Source: Halobacteria archaeon (GTDB lineage: Archaea > Halobacteriota > Methanoliparia > Methanoliparales > Methanoliparaceae). Taken from it: DNA of 6,177 nucleotides. The first letter of the stretch is position 1. The number at the start of each line of letters is the position of its first letter. The translations under genes were made by a program, and so were the position numbers. This document shows positions 1-5,680 of this stretch, piece after piece. Below the pieces are notes generated by a model. That model worked only from the letters and a program-made list of their open reading frames with translations. It was not told the DNA's origin and made no database searches. The stretch covers positions 4,012 through 10,188 of the forward strand of contig DUJX01000119.1 in NCBI GenBank assembly GCA_013329575.1, written 5' to 3'.

Positions 1-31
1 ATCGAAGATTTCGAGCATGTAGCAATAAATA

Positions 32-39
32 TTATATAA
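32..39 (+). promoter_or_regulatory. TATA-like box of the small protein-mch-hydrolase operon
   Basis: The octamer TTATATAA matches the archaeal TATA consensus and is flanked by A/T-rich sequence. An archaeal start site about 25 bases downstream would fall near base 61, leaving a leader of about 30 bases before the ATG at 93. No other strong candidate lies between here and the first gene. It is predicted from sequence only; AT-rich DNA gives many chance matches. Confidence 0.45.
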
Positions 40-92
40 AAACAAATAAAGAAGAGATGTTTATCGATTTGAAAAGTTAAAAAGGTGATATT

Positions 93-272
93 ATGAGCGA
101 GAAAAGAGTAATCATGTTAGAAAAAGAGAAAGAGACTAAAAATACGATACGATACAAAGAAATAGAGACAGAAAAATCTCCATTAGTTATGGGAACGGCA
201 TACATACAGAAAGAGACGTTTAAACAAGGAGAAATCCCTAAAAAAATAAGTATAACAATAGAATGGGAGTAA
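93..272 (+). CDS. small conserved-looking protein of unknown function, 59 aa
   Basis: This is a 59-residue ORF with the best ribosome binding site in the window: GGTGAT at 84-89, three bases before the ATG, matching the archaeal 16S rRNA tail. The next in-frame ATG, at 114, has no such site. The protein is very rich in lysine and glutamate (about 20 of 59 residues), has no cysteine and no membrane segment. Its central ETKNTIRYKE stretch, the GTAYIQK stretch and the P-x-K-I-x-I-T-I end resemble a small hypothetical protein family I recall from bacteria and archaea. That resemblance is from memory and I know no function for it. It ends 23 bases before mch on the same strand, so the two are probably co-transcribed. 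Alternating hydrophobic residues near the end suggest beta strands. Confidence 0.8.
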   Translation: MSEKRVIMLEKEKETKNTIRYKEIETEKSPLVMGTAYIQKETFKQGEIPKKISITIEWE

Positions 273-295
273 AGAACGAAGGATGTTGATAAAAT

Positions 296-1234
296 ATGAT
301 CAGTGTAAACGAGGGAGCATTAGACATAGTAGAATCTATGTTGGATTGGGAAGAAGAACTCAATATTGCAGTAGATGAGCTTAAAAACGGGTCTCTTGTC
401 ATAGATTGTGGTGTAAACGTAAAAGGGAGCTATCAACTCGGTACAATGTTTACTGAGATCTGTATGGGTGGGCTTGGAACTGCAAACATTGCCATGGGTA
501 AGATAAAAGATATACCTTTTCCGTTTGTTCATGTAACTGTGGATCATCCTGCCATATCTTGTTTGGCATCTCAAAAAGCAGGATGGAGCATAAAAGTCGG
601 TAATTATTTTGCCATGGGTTCAGGCCCTGCCAGGGCATTGGCTTTAAAACCAAAAGATGTTTATGAGCGGATAGATTATGAAGATGATTCAGATTATGCT
701 ATTATTGCACTTGAAGCAGACAAACTGCCAAATGACGAGGTTATGAAGCATATTGCAGACGCATGCGATGTAGATCCGTCGAATCTGTACGCAGTAGTTG
801 CACCGACAAGAAGCCTCGTCGGATCGGTACAGATATCAGGTAGAGTGGTCGAGAACGCACTTCATATACTCGATGAGTTTGGATACGATGTGACAAAGAT
901 AGCAAATGGTGCAGGCTTTTCTCCTGTGGCTCCCATTAAAAAAGATGCGATGGGCGTTACGAACGATTGTAACATATATTATGGATCCGTTTATCTGACC
1001 GTGGACGGTTATGATGATGTGTTTTCAAAAGTTCCGTCTATAAACTCTAAAGATTACGGCAAACCGTTTGCTAAAATATTCAAAGATGCCGGTTATGACT
1101 TCTTCAAGATAGACGAGTTCTTGTTTGCACCTGCAAGAATCACGGTAAACGATAAAAAAACGGGTGAAGTATATTGTTTTGGACGATTAAATCCTGATAT
1201 AATACTAGAATCGTTCGGAGTGAGACAAGGATAA
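296..1234 (+). CDS. mch: methenyl-tetrahydromethanopterin cyclohydrolase
   Basis: Mch (EC 3.5.4.27) interconverts N5,N10-methenyl-H4MPT and N5-formyl-H4MPT in the cytoplasm, a step of hydrogenotrophic and reverse methanogenesis and of archaeal C1 oxidation. The 312-residue length fits the family (about 315-325). The N-terminal MISVNEGAL matches the family start MxSVNExA, and an in-frame TAA at 290-292 rules out a longer start. Family blocks seen in order are IDCGVNV (36-42), [17 protein letters not shown] (81-97), [17 protein letters not shown] (104-120), [11 protein letters not shown] (176-186), TNDC (222-225) and DYGKPF (253-258). Arg183 and Glu186 coincide with the catalytic pair described for the Archaeoglobus enzyme. 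GTTGAT at 285-290 is a plausible weak ribosome binding site. The gene sits between a 59-aa ORF and a nearly overlapping hydrolase gene, suggesting one transcript. No other H4MPT gene is in the window. Confidence 0.97.
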   Translation: MISVNEGALDIVESMLDWEEELNIAVDELKNGSLVIDCGVNVKGSYQLGTMFTEICMGGLGTANIAMGKIKDIPFPFVHVTVDHPAISCLASQKAGWSIKVGNYFAMGSGPARALALKPKDVYERIDYEDDSDYAIIALEADKLPNDEVMKHIADACDVDPSNLYAVVAPTRSLVGSVQISGRVVENALHILDEFGYDVTKIANGAGFSPVAPIKKDAMGVTNDCNIYYGSVYLTVDGYDDVFSKVPSINSKDYGKPFAKIFKDAGYDFFKIDEFLFAPARITVNDKKTGEVYCFGRLNPDIILESFGVRQG

Positions 1235-1235
1235 G

Positions 1236-1844
1236 ATGATCGATCGAGATCTAAAATTTTATGGAAAGAACGATATCATCCATGCCACATTCTATAAAAA
1301 ATCTCTGGACAAAGGAGTCATTCTGGCTCCTCCCCACCCGCTATTAGGCGGATGCCGCTGTGATATGCGTCTTGCAGAGATTGCAGGAGAACTTTATGAC
1401 AACGGTATATCCGCATTAGCGATCGATTATAGACCGAGATATAGTGAGGGGTTAGGTGAGATAGAAGATGTTAAATCTGCGATAGACCTTGTTAAAAAAG
1501 AGGGCTGGAATGATATAGTCTTGTTTGGATACTCGTTTGGTGCGACAGTCGTCTCGAATATAATCGATGATAGGATAAGATCTCTCGTCTTTATGTCGAT
1601 AGTAAGAAAGATAGGTAATATCGAGGCAAAGGTAGATACAAAATACAGCAAATTGTTCATACATGGTAAGATGGACAATATAGCCCCTTTCGAAGAGTTT
1701 TTAGAGTTATATAATATGGCTACTGGAGAGAAACGTTGTATCGTATATGACACGGATCATTTTTATCTCGGTTTTATGGAAGATGTCGCAAAAAGCATAT
1801 CCGACTTTATCTTAAATGTTTTTGGTGAGAGAGTAAAAGAATAA
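1236..1844 (+). CDS. alpha/beta hydrolase, dienelactone hydrolase/COG2945-like
   Basis: This is a 202-residue soluble alpha/beta hydrolase with a complete catalytic set: nucleophile elbow GYSFG (Ser100), acid Asp147 in HGKMDNIAP, and base His175 in DTDHFYLG. The APPHPLLGG segment (31-39) is typical of small hydrolases of the COG2945/dienelactone hydrolase type and would shape the oxyanion hole. The length is near that of a minimal fold with no lid domain. There is no signal peptide. The ATG lies one base after the mch TAA, and AAGGAT (1227-1232), inside the end of mch, serves as the ribosome binding site, so translation is probably coupled to mch. The substrate cannot be told from sequence; ester or thioester cleavage is the family expectation. 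A direct role in C1 metabolism is only suggested by position. Confidence 0.88.
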   Translation: MIDRDLKFYGKNDIIHATFYKKSLDKGVILAPPHPLLGGCRCDMRLAEIAGELYDNGISALAIDYRPRYSEGLGEIEDVKSAIDLVKKEGWNDIVLFGYSFGATVVSNIIDDRIRSLVFMSIVRKIGNIEAKVDTKYSKLFIHGKMDNIAPFEEFLELYNMATGEKRCIVYDTDHFYLGFMEDVAKSISDFILNVFGERVKE

Positions 1845-1902
1845 TAGGATAAAAGATAAATAATACAAAATATTAGGTCAGAGTCTTGAGTCTTTATAAT
1901 CC

Positions 1903-1915
1903 TTTTTGTCTTTCT
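1903..1915 (+). terminator. T-rich termination region of the mch operon
   Basis: A run of five T followed by a pyrimidine stretch (TTTTTGTCTTTCT) lies about 60 bases after the hydrolase stop, in the gap between convergent genes. Archaeal RNA polymerase commonly terminates at such U-rich tracts without a hairpin. A second possible site is the short hairpin AACCG-TTA-CGGTT at 1969-1981, which is followed by further T residues on the plus strand. Confidence 0.4.
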
Positions 1916-1973
1916 ACAATAATTCTATCATACTATTTATGGCCAATATGGTCTCTATATAAAGATCTAACCG

Positions 1974-2192
1974 TTACGGTTTTTCGATCCTCTTGATAAA
2001 ATCGTTTAGCCCCTCGACGAAACCATCTATATCTTCAACTTTTTTGATATCGAGCAGAGTACCGAGAGAATAGGGGAAAGGACCGGAACACGATACAGGG
2101 TTGACCCCGCGCTGTATAAAATAAGAGACAACATCCGGGTACTCTTTTATTAGATCCTCAACCAGCGTGTCTTTTGTTATATTCTTACTCAT
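1974..2192 (-). CDS. DUF1858-type small protein with a single cysteine, 72 aa
   Basis: The pattern ITKDTLVEDLIKEYPDVVSYF (residues 5-25) then RGVNPVSCSGP and SLGTLL fits the DUF1858 domain ('hybrid-cluster-protein-associated redox disulfide domain'), a helical module of 60-70 residues that fills the whole protein. Family members usually carry C-x-x-C after the RG turn; here the first position is Pro32 and only Cys35 remains, so an internal disulfide is impossible. The frame stays open upstream to an ATG at 2270, but that would overlap the end of the aldehyde dehydrogenase and add a basic, family-unlike segment, so I chose the ATG at 2192. That start lies 10 bases after the dehydrogenase stop and follows the TGAAGAT sequence, a weak ribosome binding site. 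The two are probably one transcript. A role as redox or metal-site partner is inference. Confidence 0.82.
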   Translation of the reverse strand: MSKNITKDTLVEDLIKEYPDVVSYFIQRGVNPVSCSGPFPYSLGTLLDIKKVEDIDGFVEGLNDFIKRIEKP

Positions 2193-2202
2193 TTTATTAT
2201 CT

Positions 2203-3684
2203 TCAGTATAACCCTGATCTCGTCTCGCCCGTGTGTATGTATATATTCTTCTTCTGCGTATAATGATCAAGCATCATCTTGTGCGTCTCGCGTCCTATAC
2301 CGGACTTCTTGTACCCTCCGAAAGGCGCATGTGCAGGGAGGTTGTTGTAATTGTTTACCCATATACGTCCTGCCTCGATCGCTCTTGCTACGCAAAGTGC
2401 CCTGTTTATGTCTTTCGTCCATACAGCACCGGCAAGACCATACTCTGTATCGTTTGCCATCTTTATTACCTCATCATCATCTTTGAATCTTATCACGGAG
2501 AGCACGGGACCAAATATCTCTTCCTGTGCGATCCTCATCTTATTGTCAACATCGGTAAATATGGTCGGTTTAACAAAGAACCCGTTCTCCAGCTCGTCGT
2601 CTGTTATCCTGTAACCGCCATAGATGAGATTAGCACCTTCTTTCTTGCCTACCTCTATATATCCAAGCACCTTGTTAATCTGATCTCTACTCACCAGAGG
2701 ACCCATCATCGTATCTTCCTCCCACGGCAGACCTACCTTTACCTTATCGAATGTCTCTACCAGTTCGTCGATGAATCTTTCGTATATATCCTCATGAACG
2801 AAAGCTCTCGATCCAGCACAGCAGACCTGACCTTGGTTTAGAAGTATTCCGATTGCTGCTCCCTCTACAGCCTTATCCCATGGACAGTCAGGGAAGAATA
2901 TGTTCGCCGACTTGCCGCCAAGCTCCAATGTAGACGGTATGAGCTTTTTGGCGGCGTAATCCGCTACGATATAACCTACATCCGTAGAACCGGTAAAAGC
3001 AAGCTTGCGAAGATCTGGATGTTGAAGCAGATAAGTTCCAGTTGTAGAACCGGGACCTGTAACGATATTCACTACACCAGGAGGAAGAACATTTTCAAGG
3101 ATCTTTGCAAACTCGAGTATGCTAAGAGATGTAAGGCTCGAGGGTTTTATAACCACCGTATCACCGGCTGCGATGGCCGGCGCCAATTTCCATGCTGCCA
3201 TTAGAAACGGAAAATTCCATGGGATAATCTGCCCGACAACTCCAATAGGTTCTCTTAACACTATGCTCATCGTTTCTTTATCGATCATTGCAACTTCTCC
3301 CTCTTCGGCTCGAATAACACCTGCAAAATAGCGGAAATGATCTATAGCCAGCGGAAGATCCACATTCATCGTCTCACGGATCGGTTTGCCGTTGTCCATC
3401 GTCTCTATCATGGCAAACTTTTCTTTCTCCGTTTCTAGCATATCGGCTATCTTTAATAGCATGTTAGACCGAGTTTCAGCATTGGTCTCTTTCCATTCTT
3501 CGAACGCATTCCATGCAGATTTTACTGCTTCATCTACATCTTCCTTGCTGGCATCTGCGCATGTAGATAGCAGTTCACCGTTTGCAGGAGAGTATGAGTC
3601 AAACGTCTTACCATCTTTTCCATCGGTCCATTCCCCGTTTATAAACAGTTTATACTCTTTATCCATCTGTTTTTCTGGCATCAT
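2203..3684 (-). CDS. NAD(P)-dependent aldehyde dehydrogenase, AldB/ExaC-like
   Basis: This is a 493-residue, full-length ALDH-superfamily enzyme that oxidises an aldehyde to its acid in the cytoplasm. Catalytic features are all present: Asn157 in PWNFP, Lys180 in VIKPS, GSTDVG nucleotide loop (232-237), general base Glu254 in LELGGKS, nucleophile Cys288 in NQGQVCCAGSR, and Glu389 in EEIFGPV. The blocks DNGKPIRET (97-105), PLAIDHFRYFA (111-121) and GIGRETHKMMLDHY (462-475), and the GLY end, match AldB/ExaC acetaldehyde dehydrogenases as I remember them. Residue 183, which is Glu in NAD-specific ALDHs, is Ser here, so NADP use is possible. AGGT at 3692-3695, seven bases upstream, supports the first of three nearby ATGs (3684, 3681, 3666). 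A DUF1858-type gene follows in the same transcript. The gene reads more GC-rich than its neighbours (one row near 2341 is 47 percent, one near 4621 is 37 percent), hinting at acquisition from bacteria. Confidence 0.95.
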   Translation of the reverse strand: MMPEKQMDKEYKLFINGEWTDGKDGKTFDSYSPANGELLSTCADASKEDVDEAVKSAWNAFEEWKETNAETRSNMLLKIADMLETEKEKFAMIETMDNGKPIRETMNVDLPLAIDHFRYFAGVIRAEEGEVAMIDKETMSIVLREPIGVVGQIIPWNFPFLMAAWKLAPAIAAGDTVVIKPSSLTSLSILEFAKILENVLPPGVVNIVTGPGSTTGTYLLQHPDLRKLAFTGSTDVGYIVADYAAKKLIPSTLELGGKSANIFFPDCPWDKAVEGAAIGILLNQGQVCCAGSRAFVHEDIYERFIDELVETFDKVKVGLPWEEDTMMGPLVSRDQINKVLGYIEVGKKEGANLIYGGYRITDDELENGFFVKPTIFTDVDNKMRIAQEEIFGPVLSVIRFKDDDEVIKMANDTEYGLAGAVWTKDINRALCVARAIEAGRIWVNNYNNLPAHAPFGGYKKSGIGRETHKMMLDHYTQKKNIYIHTGETRSGLY

Positions 3685-3729
3685 TTAATTTACCTAAATT
3701 TTACTTATTTTTATATTAAATAATACTAT

Positions 3730-3738
3730 CTATAAATT
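3730..3738 (-). promoter_or_regulatory. proximal TATA-like box of the aldehyde dehydrogenase gene
   Basis: On the minus strand this reads AATTTATAG. A start about 25 bases further would fall near 3709, giving a leader of about 25 bases that includes the AGGT ribosome binding site. The surrounding stretch from 3685 to 3800 is almost entirely A and T, so chance TATA matches are expected. Two further candidates lie upstream, at 3813-3822 and 3861-3869. Confidence 0.3.
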
Positions 3739-3831
3739 ATAATAATTATTACTCATCATCATAATAATAATTAAAAATAAAAACACTTAACTAAAAAATC
3801 TTTATCATATTTCTTTATATTTGTCCAATCG

Positions 3832-3844
3832 TCGTACCGTACGA
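3832..3844. promoter_or_regulatory. perfect 13-base palindrome, possible operator
   Basis: TCGTAC-C-GTACGA is a perfect 6-base inverted repeat around one central base, G+C-richer than the AT-rich gap around it. It lies 148 bases upstream of the aldehyde dehydrogenase start and 38 bases downstream of the flavodoxin stop. On the minus strand it sits between two TATA-like boxes: GATTTATAAC (about 3860-3869), whose expected start site would fall on the palindrome, and AAATATAAAG (3813-3822), nine bases downstream of it. Either arrangement fits a regulator binding site. No T-run follows it on the minus strand, so a terminator hairpin for the flavodoxin gene is less likely. Confidence 0.4.
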
Positions 3845-3881
3845 TCATCGTTTAGATAGGGTTATAAATCCGCTTTAAACT

Positions 3882-4313
3882 TTAAGATATTGCAAGCGCT
3901 GCGGTTCTACCAAGGTCAAAACATTTTTCAAGGTCATCCTTTTTAGGTTCCTGTTTTACCATAAGTCCCGGCTCTATCACGTTCATTCCTAACTCCTTCA
4001 TCCTGTTTATGATCGTGGGTACACCCTCCCCGCTCCATCCGTACGACCCAAAAGCTATGCCTACCTTGTTTTTTAAGTCTAACGACTCCATCTTTGTTAA
4101 TACAGGAGCCATTGCCTTATTAAGTTCTCCCTTATATGTAGATCCGCCTAATATTATGACATCGGCATCGGCTAGATCTTTTATGTCGAGATCGTACGCA
4201 TCTTTCAGGATTAACTCTATGTTTGGTACCGTTTTTACCCCTTCGGCTATCGTCTCTGCCATAAGTTTTGTGCGCCCAAGCCCACTAGCATAGACTATAA
4301 CTATTTTAGCCAT
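3882..4313 (-). CDS. stand-alone flavodoxin-like protein (FDP flavodoxin-domain type)
   Basis: This is a 143-residue single-domain flavodoxin fold, a cytoplasmic FMN carrier of one or two electrons. The phosphate loop is YASGLGRTK (8-16); the two isoalloxazine-contacting loops are GGSTYKGELN (56-65) and FGSYGWSGEG (88-97). The SYGWSGEG loop and overall length are characteristic of the C-terminal flavodoxin domain of flavodiiron proteins (FprA/F420H2 oxidase), but no beta-lactamase-like diiron domain precedes it: the ATG at 4313 is followed directly by the first beta strand and preceded by a promoter-like region. GGTTA just upstream is a weak ribosome binding site. It is divergent from the glutaredoxin-FTR operon and upstream of the dehydrogenase gene on the same strand, separated by 197 bases. 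Its partners are unknown; ferredoxin-like shuttling is a reasonable inference. Confidence 0.92.
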   Translation of the reverse strand: MAKIVIVYASGLGRTKLMAETIAEGVKTVPNIELILKDAYDLDIKDLADADVIILGGSTYKGELNKAMAPVLTKMESLDLKNKVGIAFGSYGWSGEGVPTIINRMKELGMNVIEPGLMVKQEPKKDDLEKCFDLGRTAALAIS

Positions 4314-4346
4314 AGTTAACCAAAGATCTTGTTAAGATATAACCTT

Positions 4347-4356
4347 TTTTATAAAA
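4347..4356 (-). promoter_or_regulatory. TATA-like box of the flavodoxin gene
   Basis: TTTTATAAAA lies 33 bases upstream of the flavodoxin ATG on the minus strand. A start site about 25 bases after its centre would be near base 4327, giving a short leader of about 13 bases that includes GGTTA. The sequence is self-complementary, but no gene on the plus strand starts at a suitable distance from it. Confidence 0.5.
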
Positions 4357-4416
4357 CAATCCGAATGTTACCCAATCTTTTGAATCATCGAAGCTGTTTA
4401 TCATAAATTCATTAAT

Positions 4417-4446
4417 CATAAATATAATACGCATAAATATAATACG
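4417..4446. repeat. two perfect tandem copies of a 15-base unit, promoter region
   Basis: CATAAATATAATACG occurs twice back to back (4417-4431 and 4432-4446) with no mismatch. A degenerate third unit, sharing 10 of 15 bases, precedes it at 4402-4416. Each perfect unit contains the TATA-like AAATATAATA. The second copy (4435-4444) is spaced to direct a start near base 4465, about 38 bases before the glutaredoxin-FTR ATG. The repeat lies between divergent genes, so it could be a duplicated core promoter, a pair of regulator sites one and a half helical turns apart, or replication slippage in AT-rich DNA. Confidence 0.7.
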
Positions 4447-4502
4447 AAAAATATTAAAAACTATTATGTATTATGCGATATTACTTTTATATGGGATAGA
4501 AT

Positions 4503-5105
4503 ATGCCAGACATCCATTTATATGCCATAAGCACGTGTATATATTGTAAAAATACCGTAAAACTGTTGAATGAACATAATATAAAATACGAACTGACCTA
4601 TGTAGATCTGTTGGATAAAATAGAGAGAGAGAGAGTTTTAGACGAGGTAATGAAGCATAATTCTCGTTTAACCTTTCCAACCCTCGTGATAGATAACAAG
4701 GTAATAATCGGATACGATAAGGAGCGGATACTGAACGCTATCAAGGATCTACAAAAACAACCATCGAGAGAAGAGGCTATCAACCAGCTCTATGAATCTC
4801 TCAAAAAAACTCAGGAACCTAAAGGATTTTTCTTTAATAAAGATTCAGATACCACGTTAAACCTTCTAGACAGCCTTCTTGTTAATAAAGAGAGGTACGG
4901 ATATATGTCATGCCCGTGCCGTCTCGCATCCGGCGATCGTGAGAAGGATAAAGATATAATCTGCCCGTGCAGATACAGAGAAGACGATGTTAAGGAGTAT
5001 GGCCGATGCTACTGCGGTTTATATGTTTCTAAGGAATGGAACGAGGATAAGATACCACACATAGATCAGATCCCCGAGCGAAGACCAGCAGAAAGAGTGA
5101 CCTAA
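4503..5105 (+). CDS. glutaredoxin fused to ferredoxin:thioredoxin reductase catalytic domain
   Basis: This 200-residue protein has two domains. Residues 1-83 are glutaredoxin-like: redox motif C12-I-Y-C15, cis-proline loop TFPT (Pro59), and GYD (70-72) near the C-terminal helix. After a charged linker (about 84-105), residues 106-200 match the FTR catalytic (beta) subunit with CPC (137/139), CPC (154/156), CYC (169/171) and the terminal IPERRP. By analogy with the Synechocystis enzyme, Cys137, 154, 156 and 169 would hold the [4Fe-4S] cluster, and Cys139-Cys171 would form the active disulfide. The residue between the last two cysteines is Tyr170, where the cyanobacterial and plant enzymes have histidine. 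No FTR variable subunit gene is in the window. The likely role is to take electrons from ferredoxin or the nearby flavodoxin and reduce the attached glutaredoxin domain. The ATG at 4503 is preceded by GGGAT; the upstream ATG at 4491 meets a stop at once. A PfpI-like gene follows after 28 bases. Confidence 0.93.
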   Translation: MPDIHLYAISTCIYCKNTVKLLNEHNIKYELTYVDLLDKIERERVLDEVMKHNSRLTFPTLVIDNKVIIGYDKERILNAIKDLQKQPSREEAINQLYESLKKTQEPKGFFFNKDSDTTLNLLDSLLVNKERYGYMSCPCRLASGDREKDKDIICPCRYREDDVKEYGRCYCGLYVSKEWNEDKIPHIDQIPERRPAERVT

Positions 5106-5133
5106 TAATTGATATAACAGGAGCGGATGGATC

Positions 5134-5655
5134 ATGAAAAGACTCGATGGTAAGAAGATAGCCATAATACTCGATGATGATTTTGAGGATTCTGAATTTG
5201 ATGTGCCATACAGAAAGCTTAAAGATGAGGGGGCCGATATTACCATAGTAGGGCTAAAAAAAGGTAAAGAGCTCACCGGTAAGAACAAAAAGGTTAGGAC
5301 AAGGGTGGATGCAGAGTTTGATGAGGTAAACCTGGAAGATTTTGATGCGTTGGTCATACCTGGTGGTTATTCTCCCGATAGGCTAAGAGCATATCCCCAA
5401 GCGGTAGATTTTGTCAAACGGTTTAAGGATAAAGTTATAGCGGCCATTTGCCACGGTCCTCAGATTCTTATCACCGCGGATATGGTCAGAGGACGAACAA
5501 TGACTTCTTGGAAGACTGTTGCGATAGATCTTAAAAATGCCGGTGCGAATTATATCGATAAAGAGGTTGTCGTAGACGGAGATATGATAACATCGAGGCA
5601 ACCATCCGATCTCGATGCCTTCGTCGGTGCGATAATCGATAAGTTAATAGAATGA
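5134..5655 (+). CDS. PfpI/YhbO-type DJ-1 superfamily protein
   Basis: This 173-residue DJ-1/PfpI-fold cytoplasmic protein has its nucleophile elbow at AICHGPQIL (Cys106, His107), a conserved acidic N-terminal turn DFEDSEF (16-22, Glu18), and PGGYSPDRLR (76-85), in which Asp82 takes the place of the acid that a neighbouring subunit supplies in Pyrococcus PfpI. It ends with VVVDGDMITSRQPSDL, the usual family block. The segments EDSEF, PGGxSPDxLR and ICHGPQ are close to E. coli YhbO. Family members have been described as intracellular peptidases and as repair enzymes acting on methylglyoxal-glycated protein or DNA; the deglycase role is disputed in the literature. AGGAG at 5119-5123 is a good ribosome binding site, 10 bases before the ATG. 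It follows the glutaredoxin-FTR gene by 28 bases, so they are probably one operon. The substrate is not decided by the sequence. Confidence 0.93.
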   Translation: MKRLDGKKIAIILDDDFEDSEFDVPYRKLKDEGADITIVGLKKGKELTGKNKKVRTRVDAEFDEVNLEDFDALVIPGGYSPDRLRAYPQAVDFVKRFKDKVIAAICHGPQILITADMVRGRTMTSWKTVAIDLKNAGANYIDKEVVVDGDMITSRQPSDLDAFVGAIIDKLIE

Positions 5656-5680
5656 TCAGCAGAACGATAACTGCATGATC

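Noticed and set aside
1..39. Possible tail of an upstream plus-strand gene (12 codons then TAA in frame 1)
   Set aside because: Too short to recognise, and its stop lies inside the TATA-like box; any frame would show a stop soon in such AT-rich DNA.
1427..1753. 108-codon open frame on the minus strand
   Set aside because: Antisense shadow of the alpha/beta hydrolase, which has an intact catalytic triad.
1881..1894. Seven-base tandem repeat GAGTCTT twice
   Set aside because: Too short to distinguish from chance and in no promoter position.
2193..2270. N-terminal extension of the DUF1858-type gene from an ATG at 2270
   Set aside because: It would overlap the aldehyde dehydrogenase end, adds an arginine-rich stretch not seen in the family, and the domain begins just after the ATG at 2192.
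2233..2841. 202-codon open frame on the plus strand
   Set aside because: Antisense to a clear aldehyde dehydrogenase; composition has no domain sense and no ribosome binding site.
3386..3688. 100-codon serine-rich open frame on the plus strand
   Set aside because: Antisense shadow of the start of the dehydrogenase gene.
3730..3762. Mini-ORF of 10 residues (three Met codons first) in the dehydrogenase leader, minus strand
   Set aside because: No ribosome binding site and built from simple AT-rich repeats; likely chance.
3741..3780. AT-rich repeats (AATAATTATT, ATCATCATAATAATAATT)
   Set aside because: Low-complexity sequence; no unit of constant length and no origin-like cluster of boxes.
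4009..4293. 94-codon open frame on the plus strand
   Set aside because: Antisense shadow of the flavodoxin gene; no recognisable domain.
5019..5357. 112-codon serine-rich open frame on the minus strand
   Set aside because: Antisense to the Grx-FTR end and the PfpI-like start, both of which show clear family motifs.
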